From: Sphingomonas sp. RIT328
GTDB lineage: Bacteria > Pseudomonadota > Alphaproteobacteria > Sphingomonadales > Sphingomonadaceae
Direction: 5' to 3'
Length of the DNA stretch: 64,000 nt
NCBI RefSeq assembly: GCF_000632225.1
Contig: NZ_JFYV01000017.1
Span: 1-64,000 of the forward strand
Below the pieces are notes generated by a model. The model worked only from the letters and a program-made list of their open reading frames with translations, was not told the origin of the DNA and did not search any database. Position numbers and translations under genes: made by a program. Shown in pieces: positions 47,709-56,816 of the stretch; the stretch's first letter is position 1; each line of letters begins with the position of its first letter.

Positions 47709-48686
47709 GTGAGCGGGCGGCATATCTCTTTCTTCGGGCAGGCATTCATGGGGCTGACGCTGCTCGTCACCTCGTCCTGCATGCCCTCCGGCAACGATGC
47801 GACGCGGGTCGCGCAGGCGGTGCCGGCGCCGAGCCCGCGCCAGTTGCTGCGCGCGCTCGCGCTCGACACCCCCGGCCTCGACGGTCTGCCCGATACGCTG
47901 CGCGCCTCGCTCGCCGCGGATGACGACGGTGCGGCGAATCCGCGGGCCGCGCCCGCCTTCCTCGCCCAGGCGGCGAGCGCGGAGGATGCGGCGCGCGCCA
48001 GCGACTGCCTGACCGCCGCGGTCTATTACGAGGCGCGCTCCGAACCGCTCGACGGTCAGCGCGCGGTCGCCCAGGTGGTGCTCAACCGGGTGCGCGACCG
48101 GGCTTTCCCGCACAGCGTCTGCGGCGTCGTCTTCCAGGGTTCGAACCGGCGCACCGGTTGCCAATTCTCCTTCACCTGCGACGGATCGATGGCCTATCGC
48201 CGCGAACCCGGTGCGTGGGCGCGGGCGCGCGCGGTCGCCGAGGCGGCGCTCGCCGGCAGCGTCTATGCGCCGATCGGTGGGGCGACCTTCTATCACACCA
48301 GCGCGATCCTGCCGTGGTGGGCATCGAGCCTTGCGCGGATCGGCTCGGTCGGCGCGCACATCTTCTACCGCTGGCGCGGCGCGATGGAGGGGGCGTTGAG
48401 CTTCCGCGCCGCTTATGCCGGCGTCGAGCCGCTCGCGGCGCCGTCGGAGCCGGTCGCGCAGACCGCGGCGCTCTATCGCGACAGCGGCGAGGATGGCGGC
48501 GTCACCGTCCATCGCGGGCAGCTCGCCGCGATCGTCCGCCCCGATCCGCCGGCCGGCACCGCCATTGCCGTCGCGGCACCGCGGATGACCGTTACCGCGG
48601 GCGTGCGCGTCCATCTCGGCAGCGTCGCGCCGACGCGCGTCGTCACCGAGGGCGCGACGGTCGGCGAGGAAAGCGATCCCGGCTGA
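47709..48686 (+). CDS. SleB-type cell wall hydrolase
   Basis: A 325-aa exported protein with a Hydrolase_2/SleB domain at about residues 98-220. The recognisable parts are CLTAAVYYEARSEPLDGQRA with the catalytic glutamate, VAQVVLNRVRDRAFPHSVCG, GCQFSFTCDG, and ATFYHTSAILPWW. Members cleave peptidoglycan glycan strands. The N-terminus has a basic start and a hydrophobic stretch ending VTSSC, perhaps a lipoprotein signal. GTG 47709 gives a better signal than ATG 47748, though the ribosome-binding site is better before the latter. The gene is convergent with bpt, with six bases between the stop codons. Confidence 0.85.
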   Translation: MSGRHISFFGQAFMGLTLLVTSSCMPSGNDATRVAQAVPAPSPRQLLRALALDTPGLDGLPDTLRASLAADDDGAANPRAAPAFLAQAASAEDAARASDCLTAAVYYEARSEPLDGQRAVAQVVLNRVRDRAFPHSVCGVVFQGSNRRTGCQFSFTCDGSMAYRREPGAWARARAVAEAALAGSVYAPIGGATFYHTSAILPWWASSLARIGSVGAHIFYRWRGAMEGALSFRAAYAGVEPLAAPSEPVAQTAALYRDSGEDGGVTVHRGQLAAIVRPDPPAGTAIAVAAPRMTVTAGVRVHLGSVAPTRVVTEGATVGEESDPG

Positions 48687-48692
48687 GCGGTG

Positions 48693-49457
48693 TCACACCG
48701 CGGCGGCGAGATCCGCGTCGCTGAGCGGCCGCCAGCCGTTCGGCCCGAGCATCTCCAGCGGGCGATAGCGCGTCTTGTACGCCATCCGCGCCGAGCCCTT
48801 CACCCAATAGCCGAGATAGACGTAGGGCAGTCCCGATTCGCGCGCGCGCATGATGTGATCCATGATGATCACGTTGCCGAGGCCCGGGCGACCGTCGCCG
48901 CCTTCGGTATCCGCGGCGAAGAAGCTGTAGATCATCGACAGGCCGTCTGCCTGCCGGTCGGTGAGGCAGGCGCCGACCAGTTCGCCGCGCGACCCGTCGG
49001 CGGTGCGGGTGCGATATTCGACGATCATCGAATTGACCGGCGAATGTTCGATCATGTCGGCGTAATCGTCCTCGTCCATCCCGGCCATGCCGCCGCCGGG
49101 GTGGCGCGCGGCGAGGTAGCGGCGCAGCAGCTGGAACTGTTCGTCGGTCGCCCACGGCCGGCAGATCGCGATGTCGAGATCGGCATTGCGGCGCAGCAGC
49201 TTGCGCTGGCTGGCATTGGGCGTGAACGCCTGGGTGACGATACGGACCGAGACGCAGGCGGTGCAGCCTGCGCACGACGGACGATAGGCGACCCCCTGCG
49301 AGCGACGGAAGCCGATCCGGCTCAGCGCGTCGTTGAGTTCGCTGGCATGCGGGCCGCTCAATTCGGTGAACACCTTGCGTTCCTGCCGCCCGGGCAGATA
49401 CGGGCAGGGTGCGGGCGTCGTGACGAAGAAGCGCGGAAAACGGAATGGCGCAGTCAC
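48693..49457 (-). CDS. bpt: Aspartate/glutamate leucyltransferase (arginyltransferase family)
   Basis: Transfers leucine from Leu-tRNA to proteins with N-terminal Asp or Glu, marking them for ClpS/ClpAP degradation (bacterial N-end rule). The 254-aa protein shows [37 protein letters not shown] (cysteine cluster), [22 protein letters not shown] split around the turn, and [20 protein letters not shown] 49457 is preferred over TTG 49466 since AGGAG then lies at normal spacing. Family members are called Bpt or Ate; acceptor choice cannot be read from sequence with certainty. Confidence 0.92.
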   Translation of the reverse strand: MTAPFRFPRFFVTTPAPCPYLPGRQERKVFTELSGPHASELNDALSRIGFRRSQGVAYRPSCAGCTACVSVRIVTQAFTPNASQRKLLRRNADLDIAICRPWATDEQFQLLRRYLAARHPGGGMAGMDEDDYADMIEHSPVNSMIVEYRTRTADGSRGELVGACLTDRQADGLSMIYSFFAADTEGGDGRPGLGNVIIMDHIMRARESGLPYVYLGYWVKGSARMAYKTRYRPLEMLGPNGWRPLSDADLAAAV

Positions 49458-49680
49458 CGCCGGCAATCTCCTGGGAACGTCACACGCGAAGCGGTACCAC
49501 CCGACCTATGAAAGAAGCGTGCCGCCTTGCAAAGTGGCTTTCCGGTCGGAAACGGTTAATTTGCGGCTAATTGTCTTTTCGTGCGTTGGCTTGCCGTCAG
49601 ATCAAGTCAATGTTGCACCGCAGGAACAAAGTTGGTAACCGCTCGTTCCCGGTATCCAATCCGCTTGGAGTTTTCTGTTT

Positions 49681-49923
49681 ATGTCGAAGTTTGCTGGTTC
49701 GCTCGCCGCCCTGGCGATGATTGCCGCCCCGGTCGCTGCTAGCGCCGCTCCTGCCAACCCCGCCGCGTCGCTGTCGGTTGCCAAGTCGGTCCGCGCCAGC
49801 GCGCCGTCGGCGAAGAAGAGCGACCTGGCTGGTGGCGGTCTGCTCGCCGCGCTGATCGTCGCTGGCGTGGTCGCGATCGGCGTCGTCGCCGTCGTGCAGG
49901 ACGACAACGCCGACAGCAACTAA
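49681..49923 (+). CDS. Small exported protein with one C-terminal membrane helix
   Basis: An 80-aa protein of unknown function. N-terminal signal (MSKFAGSLAALAMIAAPVAA, cut near SAAPA), a Ser/Lys/Ala-rich middle, a membrane helix (GGGLLAALIVAGVVAIGVVAV) broken by glycine, and an acidic end QDDNADSN. GGAG lies about 11 bases before the ATG. The upstream 150 bp are relatively AT-rich and likely hold the promoter, and a strong terminator follows, so this is a single-gene unit that may be highly expressed. Similar Gly/Val helix proteins occur widely in sphingomonads. Confidence 0.8.
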   Translation: MSKFAGSLAALAMIAAPVAASAAPANPAASLSVAKSVRASAPSAKKSDLAGGGLLAALIVAGVVAIGVVAVVQDDNADSN

Positions 49924-49943
49924 GCTTCGGCTTATGCTTTCGA

Positions 49944-49977
49944 ACGGGGGCTGCGCCACGGCGCGGCCCCCGTTTTT
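49944..49977 (+). terminator. Strong intrinsic terminator
   Basis: ACGGGGGCTGCGC and GCGCGGCCCCCGT form a 13-bp stem (one G-T pair) with loop CACG, followed by TTTTT overlapping the stem end. It lies 20 bases after the stop of the 80-aa gene. Confidence 0.9.
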
Positions 49978-49996
49978 GCGTCCGGTGTCTTGGCGG

Positions 49997-50091
49997 TGCC
50001 AGCATAACCGCGCCGGCGGGAATCCCGTGGCCGAGCAGGACAACCGCTCATGGCAAGAATACTGAACTCCCGCCTTCGCCGGAGCACTGAT
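49997..50091 (+). repeat. Tail-module repeat of the MITE-like family
   Basis: It has the same order as the module at 15788-15879: a palindrome around CGCGCCGGCGGGAATCCCGTGG without a perfect left arm, CCGAGCAGGACAACC, and a closing hairpin near CTCCCGCCTTCGCCGGAG. It is more diverged than the other copies. It lies between the terminator and ilvA. Confidence 0.65.
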
Positions 50092-50179
50092 ACTTCGCGC
50101 GGCGCCGAATAAGGGCAGGGCTTGGTCGGGCGATCGGTCCAAAGGACGTCCATCGCTTCCCGACGGGGGCCCCGCCGGC

Positions 50180-51418
50180 CTACGCCTGCTCGATCATGCT
50201 CGTCTCGAATCCACCTTCGCGCAGCGCCGCGATCAGCCGGTCGAGGTGCGGGCGGTCGCGGGTTTCGCATTCGATCTCGGTGAACAGGCCCTTGGCCGGC
50301 AGCGAGGTGAAGATGCGCTGGTGATAGACTTCGATGATGTTGACGCGCTGCGCGTCGAAGATGCGCGCGACGTGGAACAGCGCGCCCGGCTGGTCCTGGA
50401 GGCGCACGCGCAGGCGTGCCAGCCGCCCCGACCGGGCGAGGTCGCGCAGCAGCACGTTGGCAAGCAGCCGCGTGTCGATATTGCCGCCGCACAGGATGAT
50501 ACCGACGGTCCGCCCGCGGAACCGCTCGGGATAGGCCATCAGTGCGGCGAGCCCCGCGGCGCCGGCGCCCTCGACCACCGTCTTCTCGATCTGGAGCAGC
50601 AGGCTGACCGCCTCTTCGAGGTTGCGCTCGCCGACCAGCACGATGTCGTCGACCAGCTCGGCGACCATCCGCGCGGTGATCCCGCCCGGCTCCTTGACCG
50701 CAATCCCCTCGGCGAGCGTATCGCCGGCGCAGGGCAGGCTGGTGCCGCGGATGCGATTGTACATCGACGGGAACAGTTCGGCCTGCACGCCGACCACCTC
50801 GATCGGGTGATCGGCCGCACGCGCGACGATCGCGGTGCCCGAGATCAGCCCGCCGCCGCCGATCGGGATCAGCAGCGTATCGAGCGTCGGCACGTCCTCC
50901 AGCATCTCCGCCGCGGCGGTGCCCTGGCCGGCGATGACGCGCGGATCGTCGAACGGGTGGACGAAGGTGAAGTCGCGCTCCGCCTCGAGCACGCGGGCAT
51001 GGGCGTAGGCGGCGTCGAACGTCTCGCCCTCCAGCACCACCGTCGCCTTATGGCCTTCCGTCTGCATCACCTTCACCGTCGGCGTGGTGCGCGGCATGAC
51101 GATCGTCGCCGGAATGCCGAGCCGGTTGGCGTGATAGGCGAGGCCCTGCGCGTGATTGCCCGCCGAGGCGGCGATGACGCCCTTGGCGCGCGCCTCCGGC
51201 GACAGCTGCAACAGCGTGTTGAGCGCGCCACGCTCCTTGTACGCCGCAGTGAACTGCAGATTCTCGAACTTGAGGTAGACGTTGGCGCCGGTCATCTCGC
51301 TCAGCGTACGGCTGATCAGCGTCGGCGTGCGGACGATCTTGTCGCGGATGCGGGCATGGGCGGCGCGGACGTCGTCGATCGATACGGGCAGCGCGGCGGC
51401 GGCAGGGTTCGTGGCCAT
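50180..51418 (-). CDS. ilvA: Threonine ammonia-lyase
   Basis: A 412-aa PLP enzyme that converts threonine to 2-oxobutanoate and ammonia, the first step to isoleucine or of threonine catabolism. The PLP lysine is Lys61 in TAAYKERGALN. The phosphate-binding loop is IPIGGGGLISG, and SAGNHAQGLAYHA is typical. The C-terminal 80 residues form one ACT domain (LRVRLQDQPGALFHVARI), so regulation by an amino acid is likely. One ACT domain and this length match the TdcB-with-ACT/IlvA-short type rather than the 514-aa E. coli IlvA. ATG 51418 is used. It is divergent from the amidohydrolase gene. Confidence 0.95.
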   Translation of the reverse strand: MATNPAAAALPVSIDDVRAAHARIRDKIVRTPTLISRTLSEMTGANVYLKFENLQFTAAYKERGALNTLLQLSPEARAKGVIAASAGNHAQGLAYHANRLGIPATIVMPRTTPTVKVMQTEGHKATVVLEGETFDAAYAHARVLEAERDFTFVHPFDDPRVIAGQGTAAAEMLEDVPTLDTLLIPIGGGGLISGTAIVARAADHPIEVVGVQAELFPSMYNRIRGTSLPCAGDTLAEGIAVKEPGGITARMVAELVDDIVLVGERNLEEAVSLLLQIEKTVVEGAGAAGLAALMAYPERFRGRTVGIILCGGNIDTRLLANVLLRDLARSGRLARLRVRLQDQPGALFHVARIFDAQRVNIIEVYHQRIFTSLPAKGLFTEIECETRDRPHLDRLIAALREGGFETSMIEQA

Positions 51419-51473
51419 ATCGGTCCCGCTAGACCATCTGGTGCAGCGGGGGAACAGCGCTTATGCGCACGGC

Positions 51474-53153
51474 ATGGCACGACGGCTTTTCAGCACCTTC
51501 GCCGGGACGGCGATCACGACCCTCACGCTGGCGGCGGCGCTGCTGCCCGGAGTCGCCGCGGCGGACGGGCTGGTCGACAACGTCAACGGCATGACGCTCG
51601 ACAAGGACGGCAAGGTCGTCCGCTTCCAGGCGATGCTGGTCACGCCTGACGGCCATGTCGCGCGGCTGCTCAGCGCCAAGGACAAGCGGCCCGACAAGCT
51701 CGACTGGCGTGCCGATTTCAAGGGCAAGACCTTGCTGCCCGGCATGATCGACGCGCACGGCCACGTCATGGAACTGGGCTTCCGCGCGCTCGAACTCGAT
51801 CTGTCGGAGACGAAGAGCCTCGCCGAGGCGCAGGCGAAGATCGCCGATTATGCCCGCGCCAATCCGGATCGCGCCTGGATCATCGGCGGCGGCTGGAACC
51901 AGGAGGCGTGGAATCTCGGCCGCTTCCCGACCGCTGCCGAGCTCGACGCGGCGGTGCCCGACCGGCCGGTCTGGCTCGCCCGCGCCGACGGCCATGCGAG
52001 CTGGGGCAATAGCGCCGCGCTCAAGGCGGCGGGCGTCACCGCCAAGAGCGTCTCGCCCGCAGGCGGGCGGATCGAAAAGGGGACAGGAAGCCAGCCCGCG
52101 GGCGTGTTCGTCGACGCCGCGCAGGCGCTCGTCGCCAAGGTGGTGCCGCAGCCGCTCGGCAAGGATCGCAACGCCGCCTTCCTCAAGGCGCAGACGATCC
52201 TGCTCGGTTACGGCGTCACCGCCACCGCCGACATGGGCACGACCATCGAGGACTGGCTGACCTATCGCCGCATCGGCGATCTCGGCGGCCTGCGCGTGCG
52301 GATCATGAGCTACGGCATGGGCGTCGACACGACGGTGCAGATCGGCGGCACCGGGCCGACGCCCTGGCTGTACGGCGACCGGCTCAAGCTGGTCGGCGTC
52401 AAGCTCTATGCCGATGGCGCGCTGGGTTCGCGGGGGGCGTGGCTCAAGGCGCCCTATGCCGATGCGCCGGGCCAGTCGGGCGCGGGCTTCATGAGCGATA
52501 CGGTGCTGCGCAACCTGATGAGCCGCGCGGCGATGGACGGCTATCAGGTCGCGGTCCACGCGATCGGCGACCGCGCCAATGCCGAGGTGCTCGATGCGAT
52601 CGACGAGATGGCGCAGACCTACAAGGGCGACCGGCGCTGGCGGGTCGAACATGCGCAGATCGTCGATCCCGTCGATCTGCCGCGCTTCGGCCGCTACGGC
52701 ACGATCGCGTCGATGCAGCCGACGCACGAGACCAGCGACCGGACGATGGCGGAGGCGCGGCTCGGCGCGGCGCGGCTGACCGGCGCCTATGCCTGGGCGT
52801 CGATGCTGCGCAACGGTGCCAAACTCGCCTTCGGGTCGGACTATCCGGTCGAGCGGCCCGATCCCTGGGCAGGCTGGGCGGCGGCCTTTACCCGCCAGGG
52901 GGCCGACGGTCAGCCTTCGGGGGGCTGGCGGCCCGAAGAGGCGGTGACGCGCGAACAGGCGTGGTGGGCCTTCACCGGCGGCGCGGCCTATGCCGGTTTC
53001 GCCGAGGACCGGATCGGCCGGCTCGCCCCCGGGCTCGACGCGGACTTCGTCATTGTCGATCAGGACCCGCTGCTCGCCTCCCCCGCCGACCTGCGCGCGA
53101 CGCGCGTGCAGGAAACCTGGGTCGGCGGGCGGAAGGTCTGGGAGCGCAAGTAG
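51474..53153 (+). CDS. Exported amidohydrolase (YtcJ-like, amidohydrolase 3)
   Basis: A 559-aa metal-dependent hydrolase with a signal peptide (ITTLTLAAALLPGVAAAD), so it acts in the periplasm. The metal-binding motif is GMIDAHGHVMELG near residue 95. Later ligands are VHAIGDRAN and VEHAQIVDP, and the catalytic aspartate is in FGSDYPVERPDP. The family hydrolyses N-formyl, N-acyl or imidazolone-type substrates; the actual substrate is unknown. ATG 51474 is chosen because it gives the signal; the open frame extends upstream antisense to ilvA. Its stop is one base from the stop of the small convergent gene. Confidence 0.9.
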   Translation: MARRLFSTFAGTAITTLTLAAALLPGVAAADGLVDNVNGMTLDKDGKVVRFQAMLVTPDGHVARLLSAKDKRPDKLDWRADFKGKTLLPGMIDAHGHVMELGFRALELDLSETKSLAEAQAKIADYARANPDRAWIIGGGWNQEAWNLGRFPTAAELDAAVPDRPVWLARADGHASWGNSAALKAAGVTAKSVSPAGGRIEKGTGSQPAGVFVDAAQALVAKVVPQPLGKDRNAAFLKAQTILLGYGVTATADMGTTIEDWLTYRRIGDLGGLRVRIMSYGMGVDTTVQIGGTGPTPWLYGDRLKLVGVKLYADGALGSRGAWLKAPYADAPGQSGAGFMSDTVLRNLMSRAAMDGYQVAVHAIGDRANAEVLDAIDEMAQTYKGDRRWRVEHAQIVDPVDLPRFGRYGTIASMQPTHETSDRTMAEARLGAARLTGAYAWASMLRNGAKLAFGSDYPVERPDPWAGWAAAFTRQGADGQPSGGWRPEEAVTREQAWWAFTGGAAYAGFAEDRIGRLAPGLDADFVIVDQDPLLASPADLRATRVQETWVGGRKVWERK

Positions 53154-53154
53154 C

Positions 53155-53334
53155 TCAGCCGTTGGGCGCGGTGTCGGCGGCGTCGATCAGCTCGATCGCG
53201 TGGGCGAGGTGCGCGGCGGCGATCTGAGACGAGAAGGTCGGCATGGTGTCCAGCAGTTGCAGGGCGTCTGCAATCAGGGCGCGGGCAGTTACCGTTGCCA
53301 GATCATTCTGCTGATTCAAGTCATTCGTCATCAT
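53155..53334 (-). CDS. Small conserved-looking protein, 59 aa
   Basis: A 60-codon frame with two consecutive ATGs (53334 and 53331) preceded by GACGAGGCCG, a good ribosome-binding site. The product is mostly helical and acidic: MMTNDLNQQNDLATVTARAL, then a stretch with ADALQLLDTMP and AHLAHAIELIDAADTAPNG. No signal or membrane segment. It faces the amidohydrolase gene with one base between stops and lies downstream of ctrA on the same strand, separated by a terminator, so it has its own promoter in 53335-53475. Function unknown. Confidence 0.72.
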   Translation of the reverse strand: MMTNDLNQQNDLATVTARALIADALQLLDTMPTFSSQIAAAHLAHAIELIDAADTAPNG

Positions 53335-53475
53335 CGGCCTCGTCGTACTGCGACTCCTTTATTATCTCGTCTCATAAGGTGGCGTTAATAACCAGTCAGT
53401 ATTTGTAGCTGATTTGGATCAGGCCGATCCGCGATGGCAAGTATAGTGAGCGGTATTGCGCACTAGTAACAACAA

Positions 53476-53503
53476 GGCCGCGGCATCGGGGGATGCCGCG
53501 GCC
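53476..53503 (-). terminator. Terminator of ctrA
   Basis: GGCCGCGGCATC and GATGCCGCGGCC form a perfect 12-bp stem with a four-base loop, 31 bases after the ctrA stop. On the minus strand it is followed by TTGTTGTTA, which acts as a broken T-run. Confidence 0.8.
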
Positions 53504-53534
53504 GTTTATGGTAGACCGAACAGAGGAACGGGCG

Positions 53535-54230
<696 letters not shown>

Positions 54231-54284
54231 CGCATCAACCCCTGTTGGTCCGACCCTGAGCACCCCTGCTGCACGGCGCGACCC

Positions 54285-54289
54285 GATTC
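54285..54289. promoter_or_regulatory. GANTC (CcrM methylation) site in the ctrA leader
   Basis: GATTC lies 55 bp upstream of the ctrA start and 32 bp from the CtrA box. In Caulobacter such a site in the ctrA P1 promoter limits transcription to the hemimethylated stage. A single five-base match can arise by chance, so position is the main support. Confidence 0.4.
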
Positions 54290-54320
54290 CATTAACCAAA
54301 GAACATCTGAAGGCAAAAGG

Positions 54321-54335
54321 TTAATTAGGATTTAA
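54321..54335. promoter_or_regulatory. CtrA box TTAA-N7-TTAA
   Basis: TTAATTAGGATTTAA is a perfect match to the CtrA consensus, 91 bp upstream of the ctrA start and 27 bp from the stop of the AI-2E-family gene. A lone TTAACC half-site is at 54293. This supports autoregulation of ctrA. Confidence 0.75.
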
Positions 54336-54361
54336 TCCAGCGCGCTGAACGGTGCGGATAG

Positions 54362-55462
54362 TTAATCTTTTTTAGCTTCCTCGTCGGGATCGGTTGGCGT
54401 CAGGTCCGGTCCGAGCAGCGTCTGGTGGCGGCTGCGCGGAATGTCCTCGCCGAGCACCTCGCGCAGGTAGAGGCTGCGGACGAGGGTGAAGATCACCACC
54501 AGCAGCGCCGCCGAGAAGAACAGGCCGAAGATGCCGAAGATCACGCCGATGCCGATGATTGCGAAGACGGTGATCGCCGGCGGGATCGAGATGACGCGGG
54601 CCTGCACATAGGGCGTGATGAAATTGGTCTGGATCAGCCGCACCACCGCATAGGTGACGAGCGTGCCGATCAGCGGCCCGGTCCCCTGCGTCGCGGCGAG
54701 GCCGAGCGCTGGCACCATCGCCGCGGTCGGGCCGATATAGGGAATGAACTCCGACAGGCCGGCGAGCAGCCCCAGCGCCGCGGCCGACGGCACGCCAGAA
54801 ATCCACAGGCCGATGCCGACCAATATCCCCATGCTCGTCATCAGGATCAGCGACGAGCGCAGCCACAACCGCAAGGTCGAGCCGACGTCGAACAGCGCAT
54901 CCTCGATCGCCGGACGCTTGCCGCGCGGGATCAGGAACAGGAAGCCGCGCTGGTAGATGCCGGGATCGGCGGCGAAGAAGGCGGCGCCGACGAGCAGCAG
55001 CAGGCTGTTGAGCACCAGTTCGCCGCCGCCCTGGAGCAGGCCGCTGACGTCCTGCGCGGCACGCGACCCGGCATAGGCCTGCTGCACCGCGTCGACCAGC
55101 TTGGCGCCGACCGGACTGCGCGACGCCCAGGCGGCGAGCTGGTCGAGCAGGCTGGGCAATTGCGTCACCAGCACGTTGACCTGTTCGCGGAACTGGACGC
55201 CGAACAGCCAGACGAGGAAGCCGACGATGCCGAAGGCGGTGGCGATGCCCAGGCCGACCGACGCCTTCTCGGGAACGCGCAGATGATCGCGGTACAGATC
55301 GGCAATCGCGTGAATGGCGATCGCGCCGAGCATCGACCCGAAGGCGAGGATGAGCAGATTGCCCGCCTTGAACAGCGCCGCGGCGACCGCGGCGATGATC
55401 AGGATATAGACCAGCCGCCGGATGAAGCGGCTGTCGGCAGCGTCGGGGGCAAGGCGGTTCAT
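54362..55462 (-). CDS. AI-2E/PerM-family membrane transporter
   Basis: A 366-aa inner-membrane protein with eight hydrophobic segments. It shows an N-terminal pair (RLVYILIIAAVAAALFKAGN), an amphipathic cytoplasmic region (VLVTQLPSLLDQLAAWASR), then GLLAGLSEFIPYIGPTAAMV, the family signature, and a final helix FGLFFSAALLVVIFTLV. Members export autoinducer-2 or, in other branches, act as Na+/H+ antiporters; the role here is not clear. ATG 55462 is chosen because the upstream open frame is antisense to the FAH gene. It is read toward ctrA on the same strand. Confidence 0.9.
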   Translation of the reverse strand: MNRLAPDAADSRFIRRLVYILIIAAVAAALFKAGNLLILAFGSMLGAIAIHAIADLYRDHLRVPEKASVGLGIATAFGIVGFLVWLFGVQFREQVNVLVTQLPSLLDQLAAWASRSPVGAKLVDAVQQAYAGSRAAQDVSGLLQGGGELVLNSLLLLVGAAFFAADPGIYQRGFLFLIPRGKRPAIEDALFDVGSTLRLWLRSSLILMTSMGILVGIGLWISGVPSAAALGLLAGLSEFIPYIGPTAAMVPALGLAATQGTGPLIGTLVTYAVVRLIQTNFITPYVQARVISIPPAITVFAIIGIGVIFGIFGLFFSAALLVVIFTLVRSLYLREVLGEDIPRSRHQTLLGPDLTPTDPDEEAKKD

Positions 55463-55678
55463 GCGGGCGGACGGGCAGGGGAGGGTACGCAGGCGGCAAT
55501 GGTCACGTACGCATCTCCTTGGGGCCGCATCGACCTGTGCGCGGCTAAACGTCCGATTCCGCGATTTGGCCGCATGTCCTGGCGTGTACGCTTCCGTCGC
55601 GCAGGGTAGGGCTGTACGGACCCTGTCGCCGCTGCCCCGATCGGGGATATCCCTGCACGCTTGCGAAAGACCGATGAT

Positions 55679-56536
55679 ATGAAATTCTGCCGCTTCGGCC
55701 AGCCCGGCCAGGAACAGCCCGGCCTCATCGACGATACGGGCCGCATCCGCGACCTGTCCGCGCTGGTCGGCGACATCACCGTCGATACGCTCGCCACGGT
55801 GCGGGCCGCCGATGTCGCCAGCCTGCCGGTGGTCGAGGGGACGCCGCGCTATGGCGTGCCGGTCAAGGGCATCGGCAAGATCGTCGCGATCGGGCTCAAC
55901 TATCGCGACCATGCGATCGAATCGAACCTGCCGATCCCGACCGAGCCGATGATGTTCCAGAAGCCGCTGTCGAGCCTGTCGGGTCCCTATGACGACGTCA
56001 TGCTGCCGCGCGATTCGACGCATAGCGACTGGGAGGTCGAACTGGGCGTGATCATCGGCAAGACCTGCCGCTACGTCAGCGAGGACGAGGCGCTCGACAA
56101 GGTCGCCGGCTATGTGCTGGTCAACGACGTGTCGGAGCGGTTCAACCAGAAGCAGCGCGGCTCGCAATGGTCGAAGGGCAAGGGGCATGACACCTTCTGC
56201 CCGGTCGGCCCGTGGCTGGTGACGCCCGACGAGGTCGGCGACGCGCAGGCGCTCGACATGTATCTCGACGTCAACGGCGAGCGGATGCAGACCGGCAATA
56301 CCCGGACGATGATCTTCGATCTCAAGCAGCTGATCGCCTATGTCAGCGAATATATCACACTCTATCCGGGCGATCTGCTGATCACCGGGACGCCGCCGGG
56401 CGTCGGCGAGGGCAAGAAGCCCGAGGCGGTCTATCTCAAGGCCGGCGACGTGATCGAACTGGGCGTCGACCGGCTCGGCACGCAGCGCCAGCAGGTCGTC
56501 GCGTGGCGGCAGCTCGGCGACGCGCCGCTCGCCTGA
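55679..56536 (+). CDS. Fumarylacetoacetate hydrolase-family protein
   Basis: A 285-aa metal-dependent hydrolase or decarboxylase. It starts MKFCRFGQPGQEQPGLID; the core has IVAIGLNYRDHAIES, PMMFQKPLSSLSGPYDDV, the metal ligands in DWEVELGVIIGK (E-x-E) and YVLVNDVSERFNQ, and the C-terminal LLITGTPPGVGEGKKP. The pattern is that of the 2-hydroxyhepta-2,4-diene-1,7-dioate isomerase / ureidoglycolate lyase-like group in sugar-acid and aromatic degradation; exact substrate open. ATG 55679 with GAAAGA upstream gives the family start. It is divergent from the AI-2E gene. Confidence 0.92.
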   Translation: MKFCRFGQPGQEQPGLIDDTGRIRDLSALVGDITVDTLATVRAADVASLPVVEGTPRYGVPVKGIGKIVAIGLNYRDHAIESNLPIPTEPMMFQKPLSSLSGPYDDVMLPRDSTHSDWEVELGVIIGKTCRYVSEDEALDKVAGYVLVNDVSERFNQKQRGSQWSKGKGHDTFCPVGPWLVTPDEVGDAQALDMYLDVNGERMQTGNTRTMIFDLKQLIAYVSEYITLYPGDLLITGTPPGVGEGKKPEAVYLKAGDVIELGVDRLGTQRQQVVAWRQLGDAPLA

Positions 56537-56569
56537 CCGGCGCGTGCGGGGCGGCTGCGGCCGCCCCGT

Positions 56570-56734
56570 TCAGGGCGCTGCGGGGTTGCCCGAATCCAGC
56601 TCGGCGATCAGCCGCGCATAGCGTTTCGCCATCTCGCGATGGACCCGTCGCGCATCAGGCGTGGCGCTGCGATCCGCAAGGCGCCGCTCCTGCTCGGCGC
56701 GACGTTGGTAGAAAGCGATATCGGCGGCCATCAT
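56570..56734 (-). CDS. Small basic/acidic helical protein, 54 aa
   Basis: A 55-codon frame starting with two ATGs (56734, 56731). The product is highly charged and helical: MMAADIAFYQRRAEQERRLA, then DARRVHREMAKRYARLIAEL. No signal or membrane segment. The pattern of alternating Arg and Glu suggests a coiled coil. It lies between the FAH gene (convergent, 33 bp) and the HWE kinase gene, 82 bp downstream of the kinase stop, on the same strand as the signalling genes. Similar small proteins are often seen next to HWE kinases in sphingomonads, as far as I recall. Function unknown. Confidence 0.68.
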   Translation of the reverse strand: MMAADIAFYQRRAEQERRLADRSATPDARRVHREMAKRYARLIAELDSGNPAAP

Positions 56735-56816
56735 CGCTCGCGTCCCCGCATGCCATCCGCCGAATCACCCGCGGGCCGGCGGTAACCATCTGCATATTAG
56801 CAGCTTTTTCGATCGC

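Noticed and set aside
49458..49466. TTG 49466 as the start of bpt.
   Set aside because: AGGAG would lie one base from it; GTG 49457 has normal spacing.
54231..54299. A longer ctrA start 23 codons upstream.
   Set aside because: CtrA begins with [10 protein letters not shown] in the family, and the extra part covers the GANTC-bearing leader.
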